The position numbers and the translations under genes were made by a program. Of a stretch of 64,000 nt of DNA, positions 20,045-29,506 are shown piece after piece. This DNA comes from Candidatus Nitricoxidivorans perseverans (GTDB lineage Bacteria > Pseudomonadota > Gammaproteobacteria > Burkholderiales > Rhodocyclaceae). The stretch lies in the NCBI GenBank assembly GCA_030246985.1, contig CP107246.1, positions 1,862,282 to 1,926,281 of the forward strand, read 5' to 3'. Under the pieces are notes generated by a model that ran no database searches, was not told the origin of the DNA, and saw only the letters and a program-made list of their open reading frames with translations. Numbering within the stretch: position 1 is the first letter of the stretch; the number at the start of each line of letters is the position of its first letter.

Positions 20045-21514
20045 CTACACTGCCATGCAGACGTACTTGATCTCCAGGTAGTCCTCGATGCCGTACTTCG
20101 AGCCCTCGCGGCCGATGCCCGACTGCTTGACGCCGCCGAAGGGCGCCACCTCGTTCGAGATGGTGCCGGTGTTCACGCCGACGATGCCGTATTCGAGCGC
20201 CTCGGCGACGCGCCAGGCGCGGCCGACGTCGCGGCTGTAGAAGTAGCCGGCCAGCCCGTATTCCGTGGCGTTGGCGAGCGCGACGGCCTCCGCTTCGTCC
20301 TTGAACCGGAACAGCGGCGCCACCGGGCCGAAAATCTCCTCGCGCGCGCAGCGCATGTCCGGGGTCACGCCGGAGAGCACGGTCGGTTCAAAGAAGGTGC
20401 CGCCGCGCGCGTGGCGTGCGCCGCCCGTCAGCACGCGCGCGCCCTTGGCCACGGCGTCGGCGACGAGCGCCTCGATCTTGGCAAGCGCCTGCCCGTCGAT
20501 CAGCGGCCCCTGCGTCACGCCCGCCTCGGTGCCGGCGCCGACCTTCAACGCCTTCACGCGCTCCGCGAGCCGCTGCGCGAAGGCGTCGTGGATGCCGTCC
20601 TGCACCAGCAGCCGGTTGGCGCAGACGCAGGTCTGCCCCGCGTTGCGGTATTTCGCCATGATCGCGCCATCGACGGCGGCGTCGAGGTCGGCGTCGTCGA
20701 AGACGATGAAGGGCGCGTTGCCGCCCAGCTCCAGCGACAGCTTCTTCACCGTCGGCGCGCACCGGGCCATCAGCAGGCGGCCCACCTCGGTCGATCCCGT
20801 GAAGGAGAGCTTGCGCACGACCGGGTTTGCCGTCAGCTCGGCGCCGACGTTCGGCGCGTTGTCCTCGGAACAGGTTACGACGTTGAGGACGCCGGGCGGG
20901 AAGCCGGCCCGCTGCGCCAGTTCAGCCAGCGCCAGCGCGGAAAGCGGCGTCTGCCCGGCGGGCTTGACCACCGCCGTGCAGCCGGCGGCGAGCGCGGGGG
21001 CGACCTTGCGCGTGATCATGGCCATCGGGAAGTTCCAGGGCGTGATGGCGGCGCAGACGCCGACCGGTTGCCTGAGCACGACCAGCCGCCGGTCCGGCAT
21101 CGTCGGTGGAATGACATCGCCATAGACGCGCTTGGCTTCCTCGGCGAACCATTCGACGAAGCTCGCCCCGTAGGCCACCTCGCCCATCGCCTCGGGGAGC
21201 GGCTTGCCCTGCTCGGAGGTCATCAAGAGCGCGAGATCGGAGGCCGAGGCGTTGATGAGGTCGAACCAGCGGCGCAGGACGGCGGCCCGCTCCTTGCCGG
21301 TCTTCGCGCGCCATGCGGGCCACGCGGCGTCGGCCGCCTCGATGGCGCGGCGCGTTTCCGCGGCGCCCAGGTCGGGCACCTCGGCGAGCAGGGCGCCGCT
21401 GGCGGGATCATGGACGGGAAAGGTCGCGGCGCCGCCCGTCCAGCGGCCGTCGATGAAGGCCTCCATGCGCAGGAGGGCCGGATCGCGCAATTGCATATTC
21501 TTTCCCGTCGTCAT
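20045..21514 (-). CDS. gabD: Succinate-semialdehyde dehydrogenase (NADP+), GabD type
   Basis: An aldehyde dehydrogenase of 489 residues oxidising succinic semialdehyde to succinate. General base E262 lies in KKLSLELGGNAPF and nucleophile C296 in NAGQTCVCAN. The cofactor-binding FTGSTEVGR and the GabD-like AITPWNFPMAMITRKVAPAL, abbreviated at both ends, are present. The second Cys next to the nucleophile (TCVC) is seen in GabD enzymes as a redox switch. The start may instead be Met7. It lies 5 bases after the chemoreceptor gene, co-oriented. Confidence 0.9.
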   Translation of the reverse strand: MTTGKNMQLRDPALLRMEAFIDGRWTGGAATFPVHDPASGALLAEVPDLGAAETRRAIEAADAAWPAWRAKTGKERAAVLRRWFDLINASASDLALLMTSEQGKPLPEAMGEVAYGASFVEWFAEEAKRVYGDVIPPTMPDRRLVVLRQPVGVCAAITPWNFPMAMITRKVAPALAAGCTAVVKPAGQTPLSALALAELAQRAGFPPGVLNVVTCSEDNAPNVGAELTANPVVRKLSFTGSTEVGRLLMARCAPTVKKLSLELGGNAPFIVFDDADLDAAVDGAIMAKYRNAGQTCVCANRLLVQDGIHDAFAQRLAERVKALKVGAGTEAGVTQGPLIDGQALAKIEALVADAVAKGARVLTGGARHARGGTFFEPTVLSGVTPDMRCAREEIFGPVAPLFRFKDEAEAVALANATEYGLAGYFYSRDVGRAWRVAEALEYGIVGVNTGTISNEVAPFGGVKQSGIGREGSKYGIEDYLEIKYVCMAV

Positions 21515-21519
21515 GCCCG

Positions 21520-23586
21520 CTAAACCTTGAATTTTTCCACCAGCCGCTGAAGGCTGTCCGCCAACTGCTGGAGCCGTTGCGCATCCTGCGTGGTTTCGCC
21601 GACCGCCTGATCGTTTTCTTCCGCCATGCCGGCGATGCGGTCGACATTCCGGGCGATTTCGCCGCCGGCCGTGCTTTGCTCACGCATCGCCCGGGCGATC
21701 TCGTCCACGCGCGATTCCGTCTGACGGGCGCCCTCGTTGATCTTGGACAGGGCCTGCGCCGCCTGCGCCGCCATGGCGACGCCCTGTCCAACCCGTGCGC
21801 CGCTGGTGCGCATGGCTTCCACGACGGCTCTCGTGTCGCCCTGGATGGTGTCGATGGTGCGCGAGATGTCCACCGTGGCGGCGCCGGTGCGTTCGGCGAG
21901 CTTGCGCACCTCGTCGGCCACCACCGCAAACCCGCGCCCCTGCTCGCCGGCGCGGGCGGCTTCGATGGCGGCGTTGAGGGCCAGCAGGTTGGTCTGATCG
22001 GCGATTTCGCGGATGACGCCGACGATGCCGCCGATCTCCCGCGAGCGTTCGCCGAGCGCCTCAACCCGGCGGGAGGTGTCGGCCACGCCGCCGGCCAAGG
22101 CGGCCATCTCGTCGGATACGCCATGCACGATCCGCGCGCCTTCTTCGGCCAGCTCACCGGCTTCCCGCGATGACGCCAGGGTTTCATGGGCATTTTCGGC
22201 CACTTGCCCGATGCTGGCCGTCACCGCCTCCACCGCCGTGGCGGTGGAGGCTGATATCTCCCGTTGGGAATGCGAGCCGTTGCGGATGCGGTCGCTGGCG
22301 GCGGCCAGCTTCTCGGCCGATCCGGAGAGATCGAACACCACGCCACGGGTCTCCCGGATGATTTCCTGGAGTTTCCCGGCGAACTGATTGAATGCGGCGG
22401 AAGTCTGCCCGACCTCGTCCATGGTTTCCGCATCCAGGCGCCGCGTCAGGTCGCCCTGGCCGGTGGCGAATTCCATCATGGAATCCTTCAAACGGCCCAG
22501 CTGACGCACTTTGCCGAGAAGCAGCGTGGTCGTCAGGAAGGTGATGGCCACCATGACCAGGAACAGCCCTGCGTAGCCGATGGTCTGGATGACGGCGACC
22601 CTGGCCGAATTCTGGGCCGCGTCGTTGCCTGCCTTGGAATAGCTCTCGGAAACCTTGCGAATGGTGTCGATGGCGGCGGTGGATGCCGCGAACCACTCCT
22701 GGCCGGTCAGGTGGTAATGGCGGCCGTCGGCGGCCTTGGGCGAGTCTCCCATCTCAGCGTAGAGGCGGCGCCGGATTTCATCGAAGCTGCCCAGGAAATG
22801 CTTTTCCATCTCTGCGATGGCGGCAACGATCCGGGGGTCGGTGCCCGGCGCCTCGCGCACGAACAGGAGGTTGGACAGACTGGACTCCAGCGTCTGGCGG
22901 AAGGACTTGAGCTGCTGCATCGCCTCCGGCGAGGCGGGCGCATTGCCGTTGATGATCGTCGCCACCGTGGCGCGTTCGAGGCCGGCATACTCCGAGGCTA
23001 GCCAGGCGCTGTGTTTCGCGGTCAGGTTGGGGTAGGTGATCTCGGGCGGAAAAGCGGAACCACCGAAGGCATTGATGCGCAGGCGGGCGGCGCGATTGAT
23101 GAAATCGGTCATGACCGGTATCCACTCGGCCGCCTGGATGTCACGCCCCGCCTTGAGTAGGCTTGCGTCCACCCGCTGGCGTGCGGCGGCGAGCCTCGCA
23201 TGGGCCTCCGCCGCCTGCCGATGGGCAAGCGGCAGGCTTTCCGAAGTGATCGATTCGGATTCCATCTGCCCGGCCAGGGTATCGGCCTCGCGCCACAGGG
23301 CGTCCCCGTCGGCCCTCAGGCTGGCCACGCGGGCGCGAGCCGCTTCGCTGGCCGGGCCCGGGGCGGAAAGCAGGCTGGCGGTCATGCCCCGCTCGATGGC
23401 CTGCAGGCCGGCGGCGGCGATGACGCGGTCCGCGAGGTTGTTGGCCTTGATCGTCACCGTCATGATCCGGTAGGTCCGCCAGCTGTCCCAGGTGTAGTAG
23501 CCGCAGACCCAGAGCAACAGCAGCGGAGCGCCCAGGCTTGCCATGACGATGAAGCGGAAGCTGAGATTGTTCAGACTGCGGATCAT
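21520..23586 (-). CDS. Methyl-accepting chemotaxis protein with NIT-type sensor
   Basis: A chemoreceptor of 688 residues. TM1 is at about 11-32. A large helical periplasmic region (about 45-315) follows, resembling the nitrate/nitrite-sensing NIT domain. TM2 is at about 328-352, then HAMP, then the signalling hairpin with the highly conserved tip region [20 protein letters not shown]. The ligand is not provable; nitrate/nitrite is inferred from domain resemblance. There is no C-terminal CheR-binding pentapeptide (it ends VEKFKV). Confidence 0.88.
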   Translation of the reverse strand: MIRSLNNLSFRFIVMASLGAPLLLLWVCGYYTWDSWRTYRIMTVTIKANNLADRVIAAAGLQAIERGMTASLLSAPGPASEAARARVASLRADGDALWREADTLAGQMESESITSESLPLAHRQAAEAHARLAAARQRVDASLLKAGRDIQAAEWIPVMTDFINRAARLRINAFGGSAFPPEITYPNLTAKHSAWLASEYAGLERATVATIINGNAPASPEAMQQLKSFRQTLESSLSNLLFVREAPGTDPRIVAAIAEMEKHFLGSFDEIRRRLYAEMGDSPKAADGRHYHLTGQEWFAASTAAIDTIRKVSESYSKAGNDAAQNSARVAVIQTIGYAGLFLVMVAITFLTTTLLLGKVRQLGRLKDSMMEFATGQGDLTRRLDAETMDEVGQTSAAFNQFAGKLQEIIRETRGVVFDLSGSAEKLAAASDRIRNGSHSQREISASTATAVEAVTASIGQVAENAHETLASSREAGELAEEGARIVHGVSDEMAALAGGVADTSRRVEALGERSREIGGIVGVIREIADQTNLLALNAAIEAARAGEQGRGFAVVADEVRKLAERTGAATVDISRTIDTIQGDTRAVVEAMRTSGARVGQGVAMAAQAAQALSKINEGARQTESRVDEIARAMREQSTAGGEIARNVDRIAGMAEENDQAVGETTQDAQRLQQLADSLQRLVEKFKV

Positions 23587-23597
23587 GGCTCCTCCCT

Positions 23598-24302
23598 TTA
23601 TTCCCTGGCCGGCATCTTATCCCATTGCCCCATGACAGACGCAAGCTCCGAGAAATCCCCGATCGCCGGATAGCCGCCGGCGTCCTTCGGCGGCTGCCGG
23701 GTATCCGGCTGCCGGATGGTGACCAAGTGGCGGATGCCGAAGACGCGGGCGGAATCGAGCACCGGCAGACTGTCGTCCACCAGCAGGCTGCGTTCAGGAT
23801 CGAAGGGCTCGATCCGACGAAGTCGTTCCCAGAACCCCGGGTCCTCCTTGGGTAGGCCGAGCTCATGGGACGTGACGATGGCGTCGAAATGGGGCGAGAG
23901 ATTCGTCCTCGCCATCTTGAGCGTCACGCTCTTGTGATGGGCGTTGGTGGCAAGCACGAGGCGCTTGCCCGCTTCCCGTGCCGCCGCCAGGAAGTCGGTG
24001 ACGCCGGGATGGACGGCCACGAGATGCGCCACCTCGTCCTTGAGGCGCATGATGTCGAGCGCCAGCTCGTTTTCCCAGAAATCCACCGAATACCATTCGA
24101 GGGTGCCGGCGCGGGCGCGGTAGCGGCCCGCCAGCTCCGCGCGCGCGGCCTCGCAGGTGAGGCCGCGCGCCTCGGCGTAGCGCAGGGGGACATGGGCCTG
24201 CCAGAAGTGATTGTCGAAATGGAGGTCGAGCAGCGTCCCGTCCATGTCCAGCAGGACGGTGTCGATGAGCCTCCAATCCAGATCGGGGCTTGAGATAGAC
24301 AA
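23598..24302 (-). CDS. HAD-superfamily hydrolase, YrfG-like nucleotidase
   Basis: A 234-residue HAD phosphatase. Motif I is [11 protein letters not shown] (nucleophile Asp), motif [10 protein letters not shown], motif III Lys in [13 protein letters not shown] and motif [16 protein letters not shown]. The pattern [16 protein letters not shown] is characteristic of the YrfG/GMP-IMP nucleotidase group. It lies 96 bases downstream of sqr and 11 bases before the chemoreceptor in the same direction; operon membership is unclear. Confidence 0.85.
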   Translation of the reverse strand: MSISSPDLDWRLIDTVLLDMDGTLLDLHFDNHFWQAHVPLRYAEARGLTCEAARAELAGRYRARAGTLEWYSVDFWENELALDIMRLKDEVAHLVAVHPGVTDFLAAAREAGKRLVLATNAHHKSVTLKMARTNLSPHFDAIVTSHELGLPKEDPGFWERLRRIEPFDPERSLLVDDSLPVLDSARVFGIRHLVTIRQPDTRQPPKDAGGYPAIGDFSELASVMGQWDKMPARE

Positions 24303-24398
24303 ATCCTTCCTTTGCCTGCAAGCGGGCGACCTCGGTCACGCCGGAAGGAACGGGGCGCCGCCATGGACCCGCCCGGAGTCGATCCCGCGGCCTTTTAA

Positions 24399-25673
24399 CT
24401 AGTCGTGCAGACGGGTGACCCCCATCAGCTTGAGCACGTATTTCTCGTACACCGGCTCGGTATTGCCCTTTTTCATTTTGTGAATGAAGTATTTCTCGAA
24501 GCCGATCTTGGCCAGGTGCACCCACTTGCCCTTCTTGAACCAGCTCACGTTGCGCGGCGGGGCTTGAGGAATGGCGACGAAGGCGGCGCCGTTGTCGCCG
24601 AAGTCGACGAGGCACACCGCGTTCCATGTGGCCTTCTGGTCAGGCTCCCTGCCATCGACGGCGTTGCGGATGTTGCGCACGGCCGCCGTCACCATGGTTT
24701 CGATCATGTAGCCGGTCTTGGGCACGTTGGTTGGCACTGGTGTCGCCTCCACCGGTGGAATGGCGACGCAGACACCCACCGCGTAGATGTTCCTGAACCT
24801 CGGATTGCGCTGGAATTCGTCGATCAGGATGAATCCGCGCGGGTTGGTCAGGCCCTCGATGCCGAAGACCGCATCGACGCCCCGGAAGGCGGGAAGCATC
24901 ATCGAGTACTTGAACGACAGTTCGTGATCCTTTTTCGGCTTGCCGTCCTCGTCGTGCTCGGTGACATACATCTTGCCGGCTTCCACCCGGTTAACCCTGG
25001 CGTTGCAGATCCACTTGATATGCTTGTCGCGCAGGAAGGATTCCAGCAAGCCTTTCGAATCGCCGACGCCGCCCAATCCGAGATGGCCGACATAGGGCTC
25101 GGCGGTGACGAGCGTCATCGGCACCTTGCTGCGGATCCTGCGCCTTCGCAGGTCGGTGTCCATGATGAAAGCGAATTCGTAGGCCGGGCCATAGCATGAA
25201 GCGTCCTGCACGGCGCCGACCACGATATGGCCGGGATCGCGGATAAAAGCTTCCCAAGCCTTGGCGGAGTCGACGGCGTGATCGACCGTGCAGATCGAGC
25301 GGGTGTGGCCGCCATCAGGGCCGGCGCCGGGGACTTCGCCGAAGGCCAGCTTGGGGCCGGTGGCGATGATCAGGTAGTCGTAATCGATCGTTCCGCCATT
25401 GACCAGCTCGATCTGATTTCTGTCGGGATGCACGCGCTTTGCGCCGCCACTGGCCAAGCGGATGTTTTTCCTCTCCAGGCAGGGCGCGAGCTCGAAAGTG
25501 ATGTCTTCCCGAGTCCGCCAGTTGACGGCAAGCCAGGGGTTGGAGGGCGTAAATTGGAAATAGGATTTTTCGGTGACCACCGTGACGGTATCCCCCGGAC
25601 GCAGCCTCTCCTTCATGTCGTAGGCGGCCGTCAGTCCGCCGATGCCCGCCCCGAGCACCACTACATGGGCCAT
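24399..25673 (-). CDS. sqr: Sulfide:quinone oxidoreductase
   Basis: A two-dinucleotide-binding-domain flavoprotein of 424 residues, oxidising sulfide and reducing quinone at the membrane surface. FAD-binding VVLGAGIGGLTAAY is at residues 5-18. Three cysteines, C128 (RSICTVDHA), C160 (DASCYGPAYE) and C354 (NAVCLVDFG), lie almost exactly where Acidithiobacillus ferrooxidans SQR has its catalytic Cys128, Cys160 and Cys356. The C-terminus (about 370-424) contains amphipathic segments for membrane attachment. It is 32 bases downstream of the 68-residue protein and near a sigma-54 activator gene. Confidence 0.9.
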   Translation of the reverse strand: MAHVVVLGAGIGGLTAAYDMKERLRPGDTVTVVTEKSYFQFTPSNPWLAVNWRTREDITFELAPCLERKNIRLASGGAKRVHPDRNQIELVNGGTIDYDYLIIATGPKLAFGEVPGAGPDGGHTRSICTVDHAVDSAKAWEAFIRDPGHIVVGAVQDASCYGPAYEFAFIMDTDLRRRRIRSKVPMTLVTAEPYVGHLGLGGVGDSKGLLESFLRDKHIKWICNARVNRVEAGKMYVTEHDEDGKPKKDHELSFKYSMMLPAFRGVDAVFGIEGLTNPRGFILIDEFQRNPRFRNIYAVGVCVAIPPVEATPVPTNVPKTGYMIETMVTAAVRNIRNAVDGREPDQKATWNAVCLVDFGDNGAAFVAIPQAPPRNVSWFKKGKWVHLAKIGFEKYFIHKMKKGNTEPVYEKYVLKLMGVTRLHD

Positions 25674-25705
25674 GCTGCCTCCGCCGGATCGACCATCGTT
25701 TCCCC

Positions 25706-25912
25706 CTACCAGATGAACAGCTTGTCGATGGCGGCCACGCCCTCATCCACTTCCTTGCGCAGTTCCTCGGGACAGTCGTCCCGATCGAAGACCAGGCCGG
25801 TATAGACGGACAGGGATTTCAGGGCGCAGGCGATCTTGGCGACTTCCGCGGCTGCCTCGCTGCTCATCTTTACGCCGCGCTGCAATTGCCATTCTTGTGG
25901 TTTTTTCGGCAT
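25706..25912 (-). CDS. Small conserved-looking protein of unknown function, 68 aa
   Basis: I do not recognise this family. It is helical and acidic toward the C-terminus with two cysteines (IACALKSL and DRDDCPEEL) and ends DEGVAAIDKLFIW. A strong GGGGGAGG site precedes the ATG at 25912; an internal Met at residue 16 is possible. It lies between the sigma-54 activator and sqr, 32 bases upstream of sqr in the same direction, so it is probably expressed with the sulfide oxidase. Confidence 0.65.
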   Translation of the reverse strand: MPKKPQEWQLQRGVKMSSEAAAEVAKIACALKSLSVYTGLVFDRDDCPEELRKEVDEGVAAIDKLFIW

Positions 25913-25939
25913 GGCCTCCCCCTCCCCGACGAAAGTCGC

Positions 25940-25968
25940 ATTCTGTCACGTCATCTCCGTATTGTCAC
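25940..25968 (-). promoter_or_regulatory. Weak candidate sigma-70 promoter before the 68-aa gene and sqr
   Basis: On the minus strand GTGACA (25968-25963) and CAGAAT (25945-25940) are spaced by 17 bases in the 85-base gap after the activator gene. Each box matches consensus at 4-5 positions. It would allow the small gene and sqr to be transcribed separately from the regulator. A 5-bp inverted repeat CCGTA/TACGG (about 25957-25973) overlaps the -35 box. Confidence 0.3.
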
Positions 25969-25997
25969 TACGGAAAAAGAGAGAAATGATTGGAAAC

Positions 25998-27296
25998 TCA
26001 TCCCTCCCTGAGCTTGCGAAACAGCGTGCGCGGACTGATGCCCAGCCGCTCCGCCAATGCGTGGCGATCGCCTTTGTGCCGGGAGGCCGCCCAGCGCAAG
26101 TAGCGCCGCTCCGCCTCGATCAGGGGGACGATATCGCCCTCTGCCGAGGATTCGGCTGTCGGTTCGACGATTTTCTCGGGCAGATGCTCCGGCAGGATGG
26201 TATCGCCGTCGGCCAGCAGAGCGGCTCGCTCGATCAGGTTGCGCAGTTCGCGCACATTTCCCGGAAAGGGGTGGCGGGCGAGCCGATCCAGAGCCTCGGG
26301 GTGCAGGCGCAGCTTGCGGCGGCTGACGCGCGTCAGTAATGATTCTACCAGGAGGGGCAGATCATCATCTCGCTCCCGCAGGGGGGGCACGCGGATGGGA
26401 AAGGCGCTGATACGGTAATAGAGATCGCGCCGGAAGCTCCCTTCCTCCATCATGGCCTCGAGGTTCCGGTGGGTGGCCAGCACCAGGCGAAAATCGGCCC
26501 GCAGGGGTTCCAGTCCGCCGACGCGGCGGAAGGTGCCGGATTCGATGAGACGCAGGAGCTTGACCTGGAGACAGAGGGGAATGTCGCCTACTTCGTCGAA
26601 GAACAGGGTGCCGCCCGCCGCCGCCTCCACGAGGCCGGTTTTGCGGCTGATGGCGCCGGTAAATGCGCCCTTTTCATGGCCGAACAGTTCGCTGCCCACC
26701 AGCGTCTCGGTCATGCCGGCGCAATCGACGGCGATGAAGGGGCTGCTCGCGCGGCCGCTCGCCTCGTGCAGCGCCTGGGCCGCCAGTTCCTTGCCGACGC
26801 CGGACTCGCCCAGCAGCAGCACCGTGGCTTCGGAGGGCGCCACGCGCTCGATCAGCGACAGCATGCGGTTGAAGGCCTGCGAGCGCCCCACCAGTCCGTG
26901 GGCCGAGGGCCGGCTGCGAGCCCGGCGCACGATGCGCACGGTTTCGACGAAGAAAAGAGTGTGGCCGGCGCCGTTCCGGATGGGCGACACCTCCACATCG
27001 ACATGCTCCGGGCCATGGGGCGTGTGGTGGATGTGCAGTGCGCGGGCCGGCTCGTCGTTCTCCCGGCTGGCCTTGAGCGGGCAGTCCTCGCCCATCTGGT
27101 CGCAGGGCGCGTCGGCGTGGTGCGAGATTTCGTAGCAGAAATGCCGCCCGCTTTCTCCGGGATCGCCGAACGCTTCCCGCCAGGCCCGGTTGACGGCCAG
27201 CACCCGGTAGTCGGCGCCGATGAACAGGCGAGGCTCCGCCAGGGAGTCGGCCAGGGCCAGAAATTCCGGAAGTAAATTATCGGAAATGCTATTCAC
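25998..27296 (-). CDS. Sigma-54 transcriptional activator with Cys-rich PAS sensor
   Basis: An enhancer-binding protein of 432 residues with no receiver domain. A PAS domain (about 10-120) carries C54, C65 and C72 with nearby histidines ([19 protein letters not shown]), a motif known in PAS sensors likely to sense redox or bind a metal or haem. The AAA+ domain has Walker A GESGVGKE (163-170), GAFTGA (210-215, sigma-54 contact) and Walker B LFFDEVG. A C-terminal Fis-type helix-turn-helix ([19 protein letters not shown]) binds DNA. The start is GTG at 27296 with no clear Shine-Dalgarno. It is divergent from the multihaem operon that has a sigma-54 promoter. Confidence 0.9.
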   Translation of the reverse strand: MNSISDNLLPEFLALADSLAEPRLFIGADYRVLAVNRAWREAFGDPGESGRHFCYEISHHADAPCDQMGEDCPLKASRENDEPARALHIHHTPHGPEHVDVEVSPIRNGAGHTLFFVETVRIVRRARSRPSAHGLVGRSQAFNRMLSLIERVAPSEATVLLLGESGVGKELAAQALHEASGRASSPFIAVDCAGMTETLVGSELFGHEKGAFTGAISRKTGLVEAAAGGTLFFDEVGDIPLCLQVKLLRLIESGTFRRVGGLEPLRADFRLVLATHRNLEAMMEEGSFRRDLYYRISAFPIRVPPLRERDDDLPLLVESLLTRVSRRKLRLHPEALDRLARHPFPGNVRELRNLIERAALLADGDTILPEHLPEKIVEPTAESSAEGDIVPLIEAERRYLRWAASRHKGDRHALAERLGISPRTLFRKLREG

Positions 27297-27301
27297 GGTC
27301 G

Positions 27302-27348
27302 AATTGTGCCATGGGTGTCATTCATCGAGTGCCTTCAATGGCACATTT
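27302..27348. promoter_or_regulatory. Spaced inverted repeat, candidate upstream activator site
   Basis: AATTGTGCCAT (27302-27312) and ATGGCACATTT (27338-27348) form inverted arms (10 of 11 pairs, core TGTGCCAT/ATGGCACA) across 25 bases. They lie about 85-130 bases upstream of the sigma-54 -24 element, the usual range for an enhancer, and within the 5' flank of the activator gene. They could serve both activation and autoregulation. Confidence 0.45.
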
Positions 27349-27374
27349 CCCGTTCCCCCGATACTGATAAGGTC

Positions 27375-27387
27375 TGTGATCGTCACA
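27375..27387. promoter_or_regulatory. Short palindrome TGTGA-N3-TCACA
   Basis: TGTGATCGTCACA is a near-perfect 13-bp palindrome about 44 bases upstream of the sigma-54 promoter. It recalls CRP/FNR-type half sites, but the spacer (3 rather than 4-6 bases) is too short for a canonical site. It is a candidate second binding site for the activator or for another regulator. Confidence 0.35.
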
Positions 27388-27430
27388 AAAAATCGCGCCC
27401 GAACAATGAGTTGCCTTATTGTCGATCAGC

Positions 27431-27445
27431 TGGCATGGCTATTGC
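27431..27445 (+). promoter_or_regulatory. Sigma-54 promoter of the multihaem/FCSD operon
   Basis: TGGCATGGCTATTGC has the invariant GG (27432-27433) and GC (27444-27445) separated by exactly 10 bases, with good TGGCA and TTGC flanks. Expected transcription start is about 12 bases beyond the GC. That leaves a leader of roughly 80 bases to the AGGAGG ribosome site of the first gene. RpoN and a sigma-54 activator are both encoded in this window. Confidence 0.8.
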
Positions 27446-27535
27446 GATACGCTTCTACTTAATAATCCGCGAGAAAATGCATATAGCATTTCTGCATCGC
27501 CCACGCGGAAGGGGAACAAGAGGAGGTAACATCAA

Positions 27536-29488
27536 ATGGCAAGGAATGCCTGGAGTATGCTTGCGGGGTTGTGGGTAGCCGGGTTGCTGCTTTCGGGAGG
27601 GGCGGCGGCCACGACGATGGGCGATACCGCCACGGTGGCGCCAGCGGTGCAGCCCGCCGCTATCGCCAACCATCGATGCCTGCGTTGCCACGCCGATCAG
27701 GAAGACAAATTCGTCGTTCGGCGCGACGGTACCCGCAACGACATCTATATCGATCCCAAGGTGCTGGAGCACAGTGTGCACGGCAAGATGTCCTGCACCG
27801 GTTGTCACAGCGATGTCACCAAGTTGCCGCATGCGAAGCCCTTGGCCGGAAGCGTCGGCTGCGTCGGGTGCCACCAGCAGAAATGGGAGGCGGCCCAAAA
27901 GGAATCCGATCCCAAGAAGCGGGCCCGGCTGGACGTGGTCATCCAGCAGACGGAAAACTACCTGCACTCCGCCCACGCCAGACCCAATGTGAAGGACCAG
28001 TCCCGGGTCAACGCCGCCTGCCACGATTGCCACGACGCCCACAACATCGGCGCGCCGGGAGCGATGCAGCGCAAGGAGCACCGCCTGAAGAACCACGAGG
28101 TCTGCGGGCGTTGCCACGAAAAGCAGAAAACCGATTACCTGGGTTCCATCCACGGCAAGGCCGTCGTCGACAAGAAGGACGAAAAGTCCGCGGTCTGCTC
28201 CGACTGCCATACCACCCATGACATCGGATCGCCCAAGACGGATCCGATGAAGTTGGCGATCACGAAAAACTGCGGCGATTGCCACAAGGATGCGCAGAAG
28301 ACCTACCTGATGTCGTACCACGGTCAGGTCAATCGGTTGGGCTACACCAACACCGCCAAGTGCTTCGACTGCCATGGCGGACACAAGATACAAAAGGACG
28401 ACGACCCCACGTCCGCCGTGCACGTCAACAATCGTCTGAAGAACTGCAAGAATTGTCACAAGAACGCGACGGATAACTTCCTCGCCTTCCAGCCTCACGG
28501 CGATCCCGACAATATCAAGAAATATCCGGGCCTCTACTGGTCCAAGCGCTTCATGCAGGCCCTCATCCTCGGCGTGATGGTCTTCTTCTGGGTGCATGTC
28601 CTCCTCTGGCTATACCGGGAGTCGATGGACCGCATTCGGGGCAAGGGCTTCAGGGAAGACCTGGACCGGCCCGAGACCGTGTACTTCCGCCGCTTCTCGC
28701 CCGTATGGCGGTGGATACACGCGCTGTTCGCCATTGCCACCATGGTGCTGATCCTCACGGGCACGACGCTGCTGTTCTCCCATACGGATTGGGCCAAGGC
28801 GGTCATCGTGCTCCTGGGCGGCCCGAAGATGGAAGGCATCATCCATCGCACCGCGGCCGTCACCTGGCTGTCGATTTTCTTCATCCATCTGGCGATCGCC
28901 TGCACAAATATTTGGCGCAACCGCAAGACGTTCCAGTGGTTCGGCGGCACCTCCATGCTGCCCAGCTGGAACGATCTGCGCGACTTGAAGAACATGTTCA
29001 AGTGGTTCCTCGGCCGTGCGGAGCGCCCGGAGTTCTGCCACTGGACCTACTGGCAGAAGTTCGACTACTGGGCGCCGTTCTGGGGCGCGACCATCATCGG
29101 CTCTTCCGGCCTGATCCTGTTCTTCCCGGAAAAGACGGCCGCGATCCTGCCCGGCTGGGTTTTCAACATCGCAACGCTCGTACACGCCGAGGAAGCGGTG
29201 TTGGCCGCCATCTTCCTGAACACGGTGCACTTCTTCAACGTGCACTTCAGGCCCGAGCGCTTCCCGATGAGCACCACCATCTTCACGGGCGCGATCCCGC
29301 TGGAAGAGTTCAAGCATGACCATCGGCTGGAGTACGAGCGCCTGGTCGCCATCGGAGAACTGGAGAAGCACTTGGTCAAGCGCCCGTCGCGCCGCGTGGA
29401 CCTGGCCGCCTCGTTCCTGGCCACCGTGCTCATCATCGCGGGCCTCACCTTGCTGACCCTGGTGCTGATCGGCCGGGCCACCCACTAA
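27536..29488 (+). CDS. Nonahaem cytochrome c fused to membrane cytochrome b, 650 aa
   Basis: A signal peptide (about 1-26) is followed by nine CxxCH haem sites starting at C48, C87, C109, C162, C190, C221, C246, C276 and C304. Then come about six membrane helices (near 338-360, 394-414, 437-458, 512-532, 543-568 and 623-646). The helices hold several histidines suited to b-haem ligation (H354, H395, H437, H451, H550, H565). The membrane half resembles PhsC/hydrogenase-type cytochrome b. The inferred role is electron exchange between the quinone pool and periplasmic partners. A strong AGGAGG precedes the ATG. It heads a three-gene operon with a dihaem cytochrome and an FCSD flavoprotein. The exact reaction is unknown. 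Confidence 0.9.
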   Translation: MARNAWSMLAGLWVAGLLLSGGAAATTMGDTATVAPAVQPAAIANHRCLRCHADQEDKFVVRRDGTRNDIYIDPKVLEHSVHGKMSCTGCHSDVTKLPHAKPLAGSVGCVGCHQQKWEAAQKESDPKKRARLDVVIQQTENYLHSAHARPNVKDQSRVNAACHDCHDAHNIGAPGAMQRKEHRLKNHEVCGRCHEKQKTDYLGSIHGKAVVDKKDEKSAVCSDCHTTHDIGSPKTDPMKLAITKNCGDCHKDAQKTYLMSYHGQVNRLGYTNTAKCFDCHGGHKIQKDDDPTSAVHVNNRLKNCKNCHKNATDNFLAFQPHGDPDNIKKYPGLYWSKRFMQALILGVMVFFWVHVLLWLYRESMDRIRGKGFREDLDRPETVYFRRFSPVWRWIHALFAIATMVLILTGTTLLFSHTDWAKAVIVLLGGPKMEGIIHRTAAVTWLSIFFIHLAIACTNIWRNRKTFQWFGGTSMLPSWNDLRDLKNMFKWFLGRAERPEFCHWTYWQKFDYWAPFWGATIIGSSGLILFFPEKTAAILPGWVFNIATLVHAEEAVLAAIFLNTVHFFNVHFRPERFPMSTTIFTGAIPLEEFKHDHRLEYERLVAIGELEKHLVKRPSRRVDLAASFLATVLIIAGLTLLTLVLIGRATH

Positions 29489-29506
29489 CGACATCCGGAG
29501 AAGACA

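Noticed and set aside
27375-27387. Palindrome considered as an FNR/CRP site
   Set aside because: The 3-base spacer is too short for TTGAT-N4-ATCAA or TGTGA-N6-TCACA, so no regulator is named.
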